From: Maritalea sp049801075
GTDB taxonomy: Bacteria > Pseudomonadota > Alphaproteobacteria > Rhizobiales > Devosiaceae
NCBI RefSeq assembly: GCF_049801075.1
Contig: NZ_JBNAGG010000001.1
Coordinates: 1,426,001 to 1,490,000, forward strand
Direction: 5' to 3'
DNA length: 64,000 bases
Shown: one piece after another, positions 52,868 to 61,345 of the stretch
How the letters are laid out: every line of letters begins with the position of its first letter
How positions within the stretch are numbered: position 1 is the stretch's first letter
The notes under the pieces: model-generated
What the model was told of the DNA's origin: nothing
Database searches by the model: none
The model's input: the letters and a program-made list of their open reading frames with translations, nothing else
Translations under genes and position numbers: made by a program

Positions 52868-54343
52868 ATGGTATCAGGTCCAGAAGCACTGCGGCGCTTA
52901 GATCGCTCCATGCGCGACATTCGCGATGAAGAACGCGCGCTCAACCGCTCGTCGGCGGATGCGTCATCAAAAATTGCGCGGCTACGCGAAGTGGAAAGCG
53001 AGCAGTTTTTGGCCCTGGCCAAAGTGCGCCTTGACCCGCAAAAGCGCCAGGAAGTTACCGAATATATTTCCCGCGCGGAAAAAGAAGCCAACCTGATTTT
53101 ATCGCGTCAGGCGGGCAAGCTGGACGAGATTTCGGGCCTCTTAGCGGAAGTGGATAAGGATATTGAATCCACGCGCGACAAGCGCGACACGGCCATGGCG
53201 GAATTTGAAGCTGCGCAGAAAAAACTGGATCAGCTAAGCACTGAAGTTTTTGACAGTCTCGATAAAGACCCGAAATATCAGGCGCAAAAGCAAGCCGTAG
53301 ACGATGCCATCGCCACCTTTGACCATGCCAATGAAAAGGCCGAAGTGGCGGAGCAGGATCGTGAGGAAAAAGGCGCGCCTTACCGCAACGATCCATTGTT
53401 TATGTATTTGTTCGAACGCGGCTACAACACCAATGCCTACAAGGCCAGCAACATTACACGTATGTTAGATGGCTGGGTGGCGCGGATGGTGCGCTATCAT
53501 GATGCGAAGCCGAATTTCGTTATTTTGAATGAAATTCCGATGCGCTTGCGCGAACATGCAGACCAGCTGCAAGAGGATATCGACGCTGAGCGGCAAAAGC
53601 TAAGCGTGCTTGAAGATGCGGCATTTGATGCGCATGGCGGCAAGGAAGCGCGAGAGACAGCAGATCGCTCCGAAGAGATTATGTCGGCAATTGATGCTCG
53701 CTTGATCGAACTCGAGGATAAGCGTGACGAGCTTGTGCATCGCCAACGCAAATTTTCGCAAGGCCAAAACCCGGCCTATCGCGAAGCGGTAGACTTGCTG
53801 GCCTCTGGATTGCAACGTGAAGGCTTGGAAGATCTTTATGCTGCGGCACGCCAAACGGCGACGCGTGAAGACGACCAAATTGTACGCAAGATTGATGCGG
53901 TACGCTCAGAAATCGTCTCGCTGGAAACCGAGTTACACGCCAGTAAAGACCGTTTGAAAATGCTGGCGGCGCGTCGGCGCGAATTGGAAGATATTGAATG
54001 GGAGTTCAAGCAAAAACGCTATGATCGCCCTTCATTTGATTTTGACGATGATCTTGTTGAGGATCTTTTGGGTGAATTTCTGAAAGGTGCCATCACCGCT
54101 TCCAGCTATTGGGGCAAATGGCAAGATGCACAGAAATATCGTGGCCCGAAGCGCAGTCGATCAAAAAACAAATATAGCAACCCCTGGGGAAGCAAGTCCT
54201 ATAGCTCGAAAAAACGCCGTAAATCGAAAGATTATGGCACTTTCGGGTCCAGCTCTTCAGAGTTTTCCCGCCCGCGCAGCACGCCACGTGGTTCTAAAGG
54301 TAAGCGCGATCATGGCGGCTTTAAAACAGGCGGCAAGTTCTAG
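52868..54343 (+). CDS. Long coiled-coil protein with a basic Ser/Lys-rich tail
   Basis: A 491-residue protein of unknown function. Heptad-like coiled coils span about 1-160 and 220-395, separated by a small conserved-looking block (PLFMYLFERGYNTNAYKASN, LDGWVARMVRYHDAKPNF). An acidic patch (FDFDDDLVEDLLGEFL) and a 75-residue tail rich in Ser, Lys, Arg and Gly follow. No membrane helix or signal peptide. The start ATG is 10 bp after the DUF6384-like gene. The tail suggests binding to nucleic acid, membrane or another acidic partner (inference). Confidence 0.82.
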   Translation: MVSGPEALRRLDRSMRDIRDEERALNRSSADASSKIARLREVESEQFLALAKVRLDPQKRQEVTEYISRAEKEANLILSRQAGKLDEISGLLAEVDKDIESTRDKRDTAMAEFEAAQKKLDQLSTEVFDSLDKDPKYQAQKQAVDDAIATFDHANEKAEVAEQDREEKGAPYRNDPLFMYLFERGYNTNAYKASNITRMLDGWVARMVRYHDAKPNFVILNEIPMRLREHADQLQEDIDAERQKLSVLEDAAFDAHGGKEARETADRSEEIMSAIDARLIELEDKRDELVHRQRKFSQGQNPAYREAVDLLASGLQREGLEDLYAAARQTATREDDQIVRKIDAVRSEIVSLETELHASKDRLKMLAARRRELEDIEWEFKQKRYDRPSFDFDDDLVEDLLGEFLKGAITASSYWGKWQDAQKYRGPKRSRSKNKYSNPWGSKSYSSKKRRKSKDYGTFGSSSSEFSRPRSTPRGSKGKRDHGGFKTGGKF

Positions 54344-54346
54344 TTT

Positions 54347-55114
54347 ATGACCGACATCCACCAAAGCGCCCGCACCGGCTATCAAAAGAATGCCGATAAA
54401 TATCAATCTGGGCGTCCAGATTATGCGGCGGCGAGCTTGGATTGGATGCGGGACGCGTTGGCAATTGGCCAAAGCAGCAAAGTGGTGGATTTGGGCGCAG
54501 GTACAGGCAAGTTCACCAAGCGCATTTGTGAACTGTCCGATCATGTGATCGCCGTGGAACCAGTCGCAGCCATGCGCAAAACATTGCACGCCAATTTGCC
54601 ACAAGTCGAAACACTAGAGGGCAATGCGTTGGCCATTCCCTTACCAGATCAGAGTGTCGACGCGCTGATTTGCGCACAATCCTTTCACTGGTTCGCCAGC
54701 GACATGGCGGTGAATGAGATGGCCCGCGTGCTTCGCCCCGGCGGCAAGTTGGGTCTGATCTGGAATGTGCGCGATGAAACTGTGGACTGGGTGGCAGCGA
54801 TCACCAAACTGATCACGCCGTTTGAGGGTGATGCACCGCGCTATTACAAAGGCGATTGGAAAAAGCCTTTGCCCTCAGCGCATTTTTCTCCCTTAAAAAA
54901 GCAAAGCTTTGCGCAAAGCCATGATGGGACTGCCGAAGACGTGATCGTCAACCGCTTCCTGTCGGTCAGCTTTATCGCCGCGCAGGACGAACAGGTGCAA
55001 GCGGATATTGCAGAAAAATTGCGCGATTTGGCGGCAAATCATCCTGCGATCAAAGGGAAAGAGCATGTCTCTTTCCCCTATGTCACCGAAGCCTATAGCG
55101 CAACGCGGCTTTAG
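54347..55114 (+). CDS. Class I SAM-dependent methyltransferase
   Basis: A 255-residue methyltransferase of the type-11/ubiE-like class: SAM motif VVDLGAGTGKFTKRI (about 45-59), acidic loop VIAVEPVAAMRKTL, post-motif LEGNALAIPLPDQSVDALICAQSFHWF and RVLRPGGKLGLIWNVRDE. The DALICAQSFHWF stretch is typical of small-molecule methyltransferases related to yeast trans-aconitate methyltransferase-like proteins. The ATG is 3 bp past the coiled-coil gene, so it is probably co-transcribed; whether it functions with that system is unknown. Confidence 0.9.
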   Translation: MTDIHQSARTGYQKNADKYQSGRPDYAAASLDWMRDALAIGQSSKVVDLGAGTGKFTKRICELSDHVIAVEPVAAMRKTLHANLPQVETLEGNALAIPLPDQSVDALICAQSFHWFASDMAVNEMARVLRPGGKLGLIWNVRDETVDWVAAITKLITPFEGDAPRYYKGDWKKPLPSAHFSPLKKQSFAQSHDGTAEDVIVNRFLSVSFIAAQDEQVQADIAEKLRDLAANHPAIKGKEHVSFPYVTEAYSATRL

Positions 55115-55125
55115 TGCTTTTCCCG

Positions 55126-55707
55126 TTAGGGGCAAGGCGCCAAAAAGTTTGGGCCACTCTTTGCCTCTAGTTCTTTCACTTTCATATCTGCCAATAGCGG
55201 CATCAAATTTTCTGTTTGGGTGCGCGCCACATAGATACTGAATGTTGAGTTGGGCGCAATTTGTGGCGTGGTTCTGCAAAATTCCGGCTCGACGCCAATC
55301 GACAGGCTGCCCTTCACCTTTTCTGATTTAAATCTGCGAATTTCTGCTTGGATGGCGCGCAGCTTTGGTTTTTCCGCTTCGGGAAATACAAAAACGTGCA
55401 AGTTTTGTCCGGCCGGAACGCTTCTATTGGCGCCTGGAATTTCGCCCGCGCTTGCTTTGCGCAATCCTACATATGTTTTTTGCGTTTTGCCGCCTTCTGG
55501 CGTCAGTGCAAAGACGAAAAATGTCTTTTCAGTCACGGGCTTGAGGCTGCGTTCTGCTTCCACCGCAAACACCATTTCTTCAATCGGATCATTGACCACA
55601 TCCAGTTTCGACATGGTTTGGATGGTGCCAATTGTGCTGAGCGAAACACAGGCGCTCAAAGTGAATGGCACAGCCAAAAGCATTGCCATTCGGGCAAACT
55701 TAAACAT
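55126..55707 (-). CDS. Predicted lipoprotein of unknown function
   Basis: A 193-residue protein with a lipoprotein signal (LAVPFTLSAC, Cys20). Further stretches are EEMVFAVEAERSLKPVTEKT, KTQKTYVGLRKASAGEIPGA and FSIYVARTQTENLMPLLADM. No family recognised. Its ribosome-binding site (GAGAGGG) lies inside the 3' arm of a strong 13-bp hairpin that begins 4 bp before the ATG, so translation may be controlled by mRNA structure. It follows edd in the same direction. Confidence 0.75.
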   Translation of the reverse strand: MFKFARMAMLLAVPFTLSACVSLSTIGTIQTMSKLDVVNDPIEEMVFAVEAERSLKPVTEKTFFVFALTPEGGKTQKTYVGLRKASAGEIPGANRSVPAGQNLHVFVFPEAEKPKLRAIQAEIRRFKSEKVKGSLSIGVEPEFCRTTPQIAPNSTFSIYVARTQTENLMPLLADMKVKELEAKSGPNFLAPCP

Positions 55708-55710
55708 GAA

Positions 55711-55742
55711 AATACCCTCTCATCTTTCAATGAGAGAGTATT
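55711..55742 (-). promoter_or_regulatory. Hairpin between edd and the lipoprotein gene that encloses the lipoprotein RBS
   Basis: In the minus-strand transcript AATACTCTCTCAT pairs over 13 bp (one G-U) with ATGAGAGGGTATT around a TGAAAG loop. The stem is followed by TTCATG, the ATG being the lipoprotein start, so GAGAGGG is sequestered. It could act as a weak terminator for edd (short U-run) or as an RBS-blocking or RNA-thermometer-like element. On the plus strand the corresponding pair is a mismatch, which favours function on the minus strand. Confidence 0.6.
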
Positions 55743-55769
55743 TAGTTTTTATTTTAAAAAATTCAAGTC

Positions 55770-57596
55770 TTATTTGATTAATTCACCGAGAGCGCTTGCA
55801 CCTTGATCGGCGGCACCGACCAATTGACGCATGCCTGTGAACAGTTCACGGCCCAAGCCATGATGCGACGCGCTCAAGTCCTGCGTGGCCACCGGACGGG
55901 CATCAAATTCAGCTTGATCCACCAGCACTTCCAGTACGCCAGCTTCAGCATCAAGGCGGATGATGTCGCCATCTTTGATCTTGGCGATGGGGCCACCATC
56001 GACAGCCTCCGGCGTCATATGGATGGCGGCAGGCACCTTGCCTGATGCACCAGACATCCGGCCATCGGTGATCAAAGCCACTTTGATGCCGCGATTTTGC
56101 AGCACGGATAATGGTGGTGTCAGCTTATGTAGCTCTGGCATCCCGATGGCTTTTGGCCCAGAGAACCGCACCACAGCAACCACATCTTCGTTCAGTTCAC
56201 CTGCTTTAAAGGCGTCATTCAGCTCATCTTGCGAATGGAACACTTTGGCTGGCGCTTCCACAACACGATGTTCTGGCTTCACCGCCGAAATTTTGATGAC
56301 GGACTGACCCAAATTGCCTTTAAGCAGTTTCAAACCGCCATTTTTCGCGAAGGGCTTGTTGCACGGCGTGAGCACATTTTCATTGCCGGATTCTTTGGCC
56401 GCAGGTTCCATTTGAATGCGATCATCAATCAGCTTTGGTTCTTGCGCGTAAACATGCAAGCCGGAACCCCAAATGGTCTTCACATCGTCATGGGCCAGGC
56501 CTGCATTGAGCAATTGATCAATCAAAAAGCCCATGCCGCCTGCTGCATGGAAATGGTTCACATCGGCCATGCCGTTTGGATAGACACGGGTCAGCAATGG
56601 CGCCACGTCTGACAGGTCAGACATGTCTTGCCAGTTGATTTGAATGCCTGCGGCGGCAGCCATGGCGATCAAATGGATGGTGTGGTTGGTGGAGCCGCCA
56701 GTGGCGTGCAGCCCGATCATGCCATTCACAATCGCTTTTTCATCCACCACGCGGCTGGCTGGCGTAAACTCATTGCCCAAAGCCGTGATCGCCAAAGCGC
56801 GGCGTGTTGCCTCTTTGGTGAGAGCATCGCGCATTGGGGTGCCTGGATTGACAAAGCTTGAGCCCGGCAATTGCAGGCCCATAATTTCCATCAACATCTG
56901 GTTGGTGTTGGCGGTGCCATAAAAGGTGCAGGTGCCGGCAGAGTGATAGCTTTCGCTTTCGGCTTTCAATAACTCATCGCGACCCACTTTGCCTTCGGCA
57001 TAAAGTTGGCGAATGCGGGCTTTCTCGTCGTTTGGCAGGCCGGAAGGCATGGGACCAGCAGGTACAAACACCGCTGGAATGTGACCAAAACTAAGCGCGG
57101 CGATTACCAAACCGGGGACAATTTTGTCGCAAATGCCCAAGAACATAGCTGCATCAAACATATTGTGGCTGAGGCCAACGCCTGCGGCCAATGCGATCAC
57201 ATCGCGCGAAAAAAGCGACAAATCCATGCCGGGTTGGCCTTGGGTAACGCCATCGCACATGGCCGGCACGCCGCTGGCGACCTGCGCCACAGCCCCTGCC
57301 GCTTCAGCAGCGGCTTTGATTTGGTCTGGATAATCCTTATAGGGCGCGTGGGCAGAGAGCATATCGTTATAAGCTGTGATGATGCCGATGTTGGGCGTGA
57401 TCTCGTCACTCAACTTGGCTTTATCACCAGCGCCGCAAGCCGCGAAACCGTGGGCCAAATTGCCACAAGACAATGCCGTACGATGCACGCCCTGTTTGGC
57501 TGCAGCATCCATACGGTCCAGATAAATCCGCCGGGTTTTCTCACTGCGTTTGGTGATGCGGTCTGTCACATCACGGATCGTTTGATGAACGCTCAT
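55770..57596 (-). CDS. edd: Phosphogluconate dehydratase
   Basis: Dehydrates 6-phosphogluconate to 2-keto-3-deoxy-6-phosphogluconate, the first committed step of the Entner-Doudoroff path. The 608-residue IlvD/Edd protein has cluster-binding cysteine contexts ALSCGNLAHG, PAMCDGVTQGQPGMDLSLFS and GTCTFYGTANTNQMLMEIMG. The C-terminal GRMSGASGKVPAAIHMTPEA completes it. It needs a [4Fe-4S] cluster. Last in the zwf-pgl-edd run; the aldolase gene eda is not in the window. Confidence 0.96.
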   Translation of the reverse strand: MSVHQTIRDVTDRITKRSEKTRRIYLDRMDAAAKQGVHRTALSCGNLAHGFAACGAGDKAKLSDEITPNIGIITAYNDMLSAHAPYKDYPDQIKAAAEAAGAVAQVASGVPAMCDGVTQGQPGMDLSLFSRDVIALAAGVGLSHNMFDAAMFLGICDKIVPGLVIAALSFGHIPAVFVPAGPMPSGLPNDEKARIRQLYAEGKVGRDELLKAESESYHSAGTCTFYGTANTNQMLMEIMGLQLPGSSFVNPGTPMRDALTKEATRRALAITALGNEFTPASRVVDEKAIVNGMIGLHATGGSTNHTIHLIAMAAAAGIQINWQDMSDLSDVAPLLTRVYPNGMADVNHFHAAGGMGFLIDQLLNAGLAHDDVKTIWGSGLHVYAQEPKLIDDRIQMEPAAKESGNENVLTPCNKPFAKNGGLKLLKGNLGQSVIKISAVKPEHRVVEAPAKVFHSQDELNDAFKAGELNEDVVAVVRFSGPKAIGMPELHKLTPPLSVLQNRGIKVALITDGRMSGASGKVPAAIHMTPEAVDGGPIAKIKDGDIIRLDAEAGVLEVLVDQAEFDARPVATQDLSASHHGLGRELFTGMRQLVGAADQGASALGELIK

Positions 57597-57659
57597 TGGG
57601 TTCTCCTTTGGATTTATCAGTGCGACCTTACTGGGAACAAAGGATGTTGGGATAATACC

Positions 57660-58361
57660 CTAGGGGCACCAGAAGATATTGAGTTCTTTAATGGTTTGAC
57701 GCAGCACCGCGCGAATGGGCATCTCTGCCACTTCACCCTCACCAAGTGCCGTTTTCAAAACGCTCTGCTTTTCATCGCCTTCAATGTGCAACGCCAAGAA
57801 GCTGGATTGCAGCAATTGCGGCAGTGTGAATGTGATCCGCGGCTCACCCGCGCCTGGCGCTTCAATCGCCGTGAATGTGCTTTGATTTTTCAAGTCAATT
57901 GCTTCCGCCAATTGATCGCCGCCGGGGAAGAAAGAGGCCGTATGGCCATCTGTGCCCATGCCCAAGATCACCACAGTGAAGGGCTTGTGCACGCCTTCAA
58001 ACTGTTCGCCAAGCGCCGCTGCACCTTCTTGTGCTGAAACACCATCAATATAAAGCGGCATAAAGGCAGCGCCATTGGCTTTATTTTGCAATAGATGCTC
58101 ACCGACCAGCTTTGCGTTCGACCGATCTGAACTTGGCGGCACCCAGCGTTCATCTACAAGTGAGATGGTCACGCGGGTCCAATCCAGTTCCTCTTCACTC
58201 AACGCCGCAAAGAACGCTTTGGGCGTGGAACCGCCGGACACCAACATGCTGGCTTTGCCGCTGGCTTCAATATCGCGTTTTAGCTCTGTGGCCACGCGAA
58301 ACGCCAGTGAGCGTGCCAGTTTATCTTTGCTGTCGAAATTATGGTCGATTAGATCTGCCAT
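57660..58361 (-). CDS. pgl: 6-phosphogluconolactonase
   Basis: Hydrolyses 6-phosphogluconolactone made by Zwf. The 233-residue DevB-type enzyme has MLVSGGSTPKAFFAALS, DWTRVTISLVDERWVPPSSDRSN with the DERWV motif, VVILGMGTDGHTASFFPG and the late ERITFTLP-like PRITFTLPQLL. It lies between zwf (8 bp) and edd (63 bp) in the order found in many rhizobia. Confidence 0.94.
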   Translation of the reverse strand: MADLIDHNFDSKDKLARSLAFRVATELKRDIEASGKASMLVSGGSTPKAFFAALSEEELDWTRVTISLVDERWVPPSSDRSNAKLVGEHLLQNKANGAAFMPLYIDGVSAQEGAAALGEQFEGVHKPFTVVILGMGTDGHTASFFPGGDQLAEAIDLKNQSTFTAIEAPGAGEPRITFTLPQLLQSSFLALHIEGDEKQSVLKTALGEGEVAEMPIRAVLRQTIKELNIFWCP

Positions 58362-58369
58362 TTGTTCAC

Positions 58370-59863
58370 CTATATTGCTTTGGGATCGTCCAGCTCTTCA
58401 TGCCAAGTGCGGCCATCGCGCTCGATCAGCGCAACTGAGCTGGTGGGGCCCCATGTGCCTGAGGTGTAGCCATGCAAAGGTGTTGCGTCATTGTCCCACG
58501 CTTCGCGGATCGGATCAATCCATGCCCACGCCGCTTCCAATTCGTCACGACGCATAAACAGGGTTTGGTTGCCGCGCACCACATCCATGAGCAAACGCTC
58601 ATAGGCTTCCGGGGTCCGCTGGGTAAACGTATCAGCAAAGCTAAGGTTCAATGGCACTTGGCGCAAGCGCATGCCGCCTGGGCCAGGATCTTTAATCATT
58701 AAGAACAGCTTCACCCCTTCATCCGGCTGCAAGCGGATCACCAAGCGGTTTGGTGTCGGCACGCCTTCCGAACGGGAAAAGATTGAATGTGGAATTTCGC
58801 GGAATTGAATGACAATTTCGGACGCGCGACGCGCCATGCGCTTGCCCGTGCGCATATAGAACGGCACCCCGTTCCAACGCCAATTTTCCACCTCAGCTTT
58901 GATCGCGACAAATGTTTCGGTGTTGGAAGTGGCGCCCTCGCCCAATTCCTCAACATAGCTCGGCACCTTGGTGTCTTCGGCGCTCACGCCGCGATATTGG
59001 CCGCGCACGGTTTGCTTATGCACCGCTTCGCCATTAATGGGCTTCAACGCACGCAACACTTTCAATTTCTCATCGCGCAGGGCGTTGGCTTCGTCTGATG
59101 CGGGTGGCTCCATTGCCACCAAGCACAAAAGCTGCAGCAAATGGTTTTGCACCATGTCGCGCAAGGCACCTGATTTTTCGTAATAGGAACGCCCGCCCGC
59201 CCCAACAGATTCTGCGGCGGTGATTTGAATATGATCAATATGGGCAGAGTTCCAAATCGGTTCAAACAAGGCATTCGCAAAGCGCAAAGCCAAGAGGTTT
59301 TGAACCGTCTCTTTGCCCAAATAATGGTCGATCCGATAGACCTGATCTTCGCGGAAAACTTCGGCCACTGTATCGTTGATTTCAACAGACGATTGCAGAT
59401 CGTGCCCCAGTGGCTTTTCCAGCACCACCCGCGCATCGGGTGTCCAATAATTTTGGCTGGAGAGGTAGTCGCAAATAGGGGCGAATAGGAATGGTGCGAC
59501 CGCCAGATAGAAGGCGCGCACGACATTTGGATCATCACGCAATGAAGCGCTGAGTTCTGACCAACCTTCGCGATCTGTCACATCATTGGCGATATAGGAA
59601 AAACAGCCGATAAAATCATCGAGCATTTGAGGCTCAATGTGATCAGCATCAACAAATTCATTCACCGCATCGCGGGCGAACTTTTGAAATTCTTCATCGC
59701 TCATTTCAGAGCGAGACACGCCAATAATGCGCGAATTGGTGTCGAACTGCCCGTCATAAAAGCGGTAATAAAGCGCAGGGATCAATTTGCGCTGCGATAG
59801 ATCGCCTGTGGCGCCAAACACCACATAATCAAAAGGATCGACCGGAATAATACGGGCGGACAT
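58370..59863 (-). CDS. zwf: Glucose-6-phosphate 1-dehydrogenase
   Basis: Oxidises glucose-6-phosphate to the lactone, reducing NADP+. The 497-residue protein carries the coenzyme motif FGATGDLSQRKL (16-27), the active-site signature RIDHYLGKETVQNL (Lys and His), and EKPLGHDLQSS. A C-terminal domain ends at DDPKAI. The ATG at 59863 with AAAGGA eight bases upstream is preferred to 59869 or the longer frame from 59905. First of zwf-pgl-edd, just downstream of the sugar kinase gene (about 48 bp). Confidence 0.96.
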   Translation of the reverse strand: MSARIIPVDPFDYVVFGATGDLSQRKLIPALYYRFYDGQFDTNSRIIGVSRSEMSDEEFQKFARDAVNEFVDADHIEPQMLDDFIGCFSYIANDVTDREGWSELSASLRDDPNVVRAFYLAVAPFLFAPICDYLSSQNYWTPDARVVLEKPLGHDLQSSVEINDTVAEVFREDQVYRIDHYLGKETVQNLLALRFANALFEPIWNSAHIDHIQITAAESVGAGGRSYYEKSGALRDMVQNHLLQLLCLVAMEPPASDEANALRDEKLKVLRALKPINGEAVHKQTVRGQYRGVSAEDTKVPSYVEELGEGATSNTETFVAIKAEVENWRWNGVPFYMRTGKRMARRASEIVIQFREIPHSIFSRSEGVPTPNRLVIRLQPDEGVKLFLMIKDPGPGGMRLRQVPLNLSFADTFTQRTPEAYERLLMDVVRGNQTLFMRRDELEAAWAWIDPIREAWDNDATPLHGYTSGTWGPTSSVALIERDGRTWHEELDDPKAI

Positions 59864-59911
59864 AGACATTCCTTTCATTGTTCGCGCATGACGCGCTGGC
59901 CCCAAGCCTGC

Positions 59912-60787
59912 TTATGCAGCTTTTTGCGCCATTAATAGTGCCCCATTTTGCGCGTCAGATTTTGCGCCTTGCACATAGTCGCCAAACCGCTCAGTCAAAA
60001 TGGGAATAAGCCGCTCACCCAACCCGCCAACAATGGCCAGTTTTTGCGCGCCGCGGGCTTTAAACCAGTTGATGAATTGCTCGATCTGATCAAATTCAAA
60101 TTGCATCAGTTCCAAAGCAATTGGGTCGTTCTTTTCGAAGTGCTCGACCACGAACGGCGCAAGGCTGGCAAAATCTTTAGGCCACGCTTTGAAGGACCAT
60201 GCCATCAAACTGTTTTGAGTGCCGCCAAGATGGTCGATCACCACTTCGGTCAGATCAGATCCCTTGCTTAAGCCATCTAGCACTTCAATTGAACGCCGCG
60301 CCAAGGCACGGCCCAAGATCGCACCAGATGCCGTATCTGAAATATGATAGCCCCAGCCACCGACGGGAAAATATTCGCCCTTAACTTTGGCGAGCCCAGC
60401 CGAACCTGTACCAACGATCAATACCGCACCATCTTCGCCCAGATGCGCGCCTTCGCGGGCGGTTTCCACATCATTGTGGACCAAGGTTTTTGCAAAGGGA
60501 TATTCGCGAGCCGCAAAATCGCGGCGCGAGCTTTCCAAATGCGCGCCAGCAAGGCCCAAGCAGGCAATGGTGCGGGCCATATCAGATTGGCCTAAGCCAG
60601 CCTCTTCAAACGCTTTGTGGCTTACTTCGATGATGGAGTTATAGGCTTGCGACCCGTCGCCAATCGTCGTGTTTGCAGGGCCGCCGCGCACTTGTGCCAA
60701 AATATTCAGATTCTCGTCCGCAAGCCGCGCTCTGCAATTGGTGCCGCCGCCGTCAATTCCGAGAAACAAGTTTTGCACGCAGTCCAT
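59912..60787 (-). CDS. BadF/BcrA-type ATPase, probable N-acetylglucosamine or sugar kinase
   Basis: A 291-residue ASKHA-fold kinase. The phosphate-1 motif is LFLGIDGGGTNCRARLAD, followed by CLGLAGAHLESS, the phosphate-2 motif AVLIVGTGSAGLAKV, GGWGYHISDTASGAILGRAL and an adenosine motif VGGLGERL. Relatives include N-acetylglucosamine and glucosamine kinases. Its place before zwf suggests it phosphorylates a hexose or amino sugar that enters hexose-6-phosphate metabolism (inference). The ATG at 60787 sits very close to AAAGG; a GTG at 60778 has better spacing. Confidence 0.85.
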   Translation of the reverse strand: MDCVQNLFLGIDGGGTNCRARLADENLNILAQVRGGPANTTIGDGSQAYNSIIEVSHKAFEEAGLGQSDMARTIACLGLAGAHLESSRRDFAAREYPFAKTLVHNDVETAREGAHLGEDGAVLIVGTGSAGLAKVKGEYFPVGGWGYHISDTASGAILGRALARRSIEVLDGLSKGSDLTEVVIDHLGGTQNSLMAWSFKAWPKDFASLAPFVVEHFEKNDPIALELMQFEFDQIEQFINWFKARGAQKLAIVGGLGERLIPILTERFGDYVQGAKSDAQNGALLMAQKAA

Positions 60788-60805
60788 CCTTTGTTCAAAC
60801 GCTGA

Positions 60806-60864
60806 AATTTGCGCGGACCATAAACGCAATTCGTCTTATACGAAAGTATTAATCCGCGCAAATT
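60806..60864. promoter_or_regulatory. Nested inverted repeats between the sugar kinase and DUF1636 genes
   Basis: AATTTGCGCGGA (60806-60817) and TCCGCGCAAATT (60853-60864) are perfect 12-bp inverted copies separated by 35 bp. Inside the spacer TTCGT and ACGAA form a smaller dyad around CTTAT. They lie in the 168-bp interval between divergent genes, 19 bp or more upstream of the kinase start. Either two binding sites for a regulator or a leader hairpin of the kinase-zwf transcript. Confidence 0.5.
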
Positions 60865-60955
60865 CGCTCGTTTTTTCGCAAAAATGCAATTGCAAGCCAT
60901 TGGCTTTGTCTGCGGCATGTTTTATTGAGGGCGTTCGTTTGAAAAAGGTGATGAA

Positions 60956-61345
60956 TTGGCGTCCTGTTTGTTTATCTGTTCTACGTGCAAATTTAGCTCC
61001 ACCAGCGCCTTTAACGATAAAGGCGAAACCGGCGGCGAGTTGCTTGCCAATTTGGTGGAAGCGGCGCGCGACCATCGGCAGATGGACCTCAAAATTGTAC
61101 GCCACCCTTGCCTTTGGAGTTGCAAGCAATCCTGTGCAATTCAACTGCAGGACGATGAAAAGATTGGCTATCACGCGGGCGGGTTCACCCCAGACCAACC
61201 CACCGCCGAGGCCATTATAGATTGGGCGGCAGCGCATCAACGCACCCTGGATGGCGAAGTGCCATTTGCAGAATGGCCACAGGCCATGATGGGACATTTT
61301 ATTGCGCGCCTGCCCACAATGAAGAAAGAAAAAGAAGATGACTAA
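60956..61345 (+). CDS. DUF1636 family protein of the cobalamin cluster, TTG start
   Basis: A 129-residue protein starting at TTG, preceded by AAAGGTG; the nearby ATG at 60951 is out of frame. It shows the DUF1636 pattern: an early CSTC pair in LFICSTCKFSS, then CLWSCKQSCAIQL, suggesting a metal or thioredoxin-like iron-sulfur site. DUF1636 genes commonly accompany cobalamin synthesis genes in alphaproteobacteria, and here its end overlaps cobP by eight bases. Exact role unknown, perhaps cobalt handling. Confidence 0.82.
   Translation: MASCLFICSTCKFSSTSAFNDKGETGGELLANLVEAARDHRQMDLKIVRHPCLWSCKQSCAIQLQDDEKIGYHAGGFTPDQPTAEAIIDWAAAHQRTLDGEVPFAEWPQAMMGHFIARLPTMKKEKEDD

Noticed and set aside
57006..58037. 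343-codon open frame on the plus strand across edd and pgl
   Set aside because: It is fully antisense to two well-conserved genes, is rich in His, Arg and Cys like other shadow frames, and has no recognisable domain.
60788..60955. Cobalamin riboswitch before the cobalamin genes
   Set aside because: No B12-box-like GCCACTG or the expected about 200-nt leader is present; the interval is only 168 bp.
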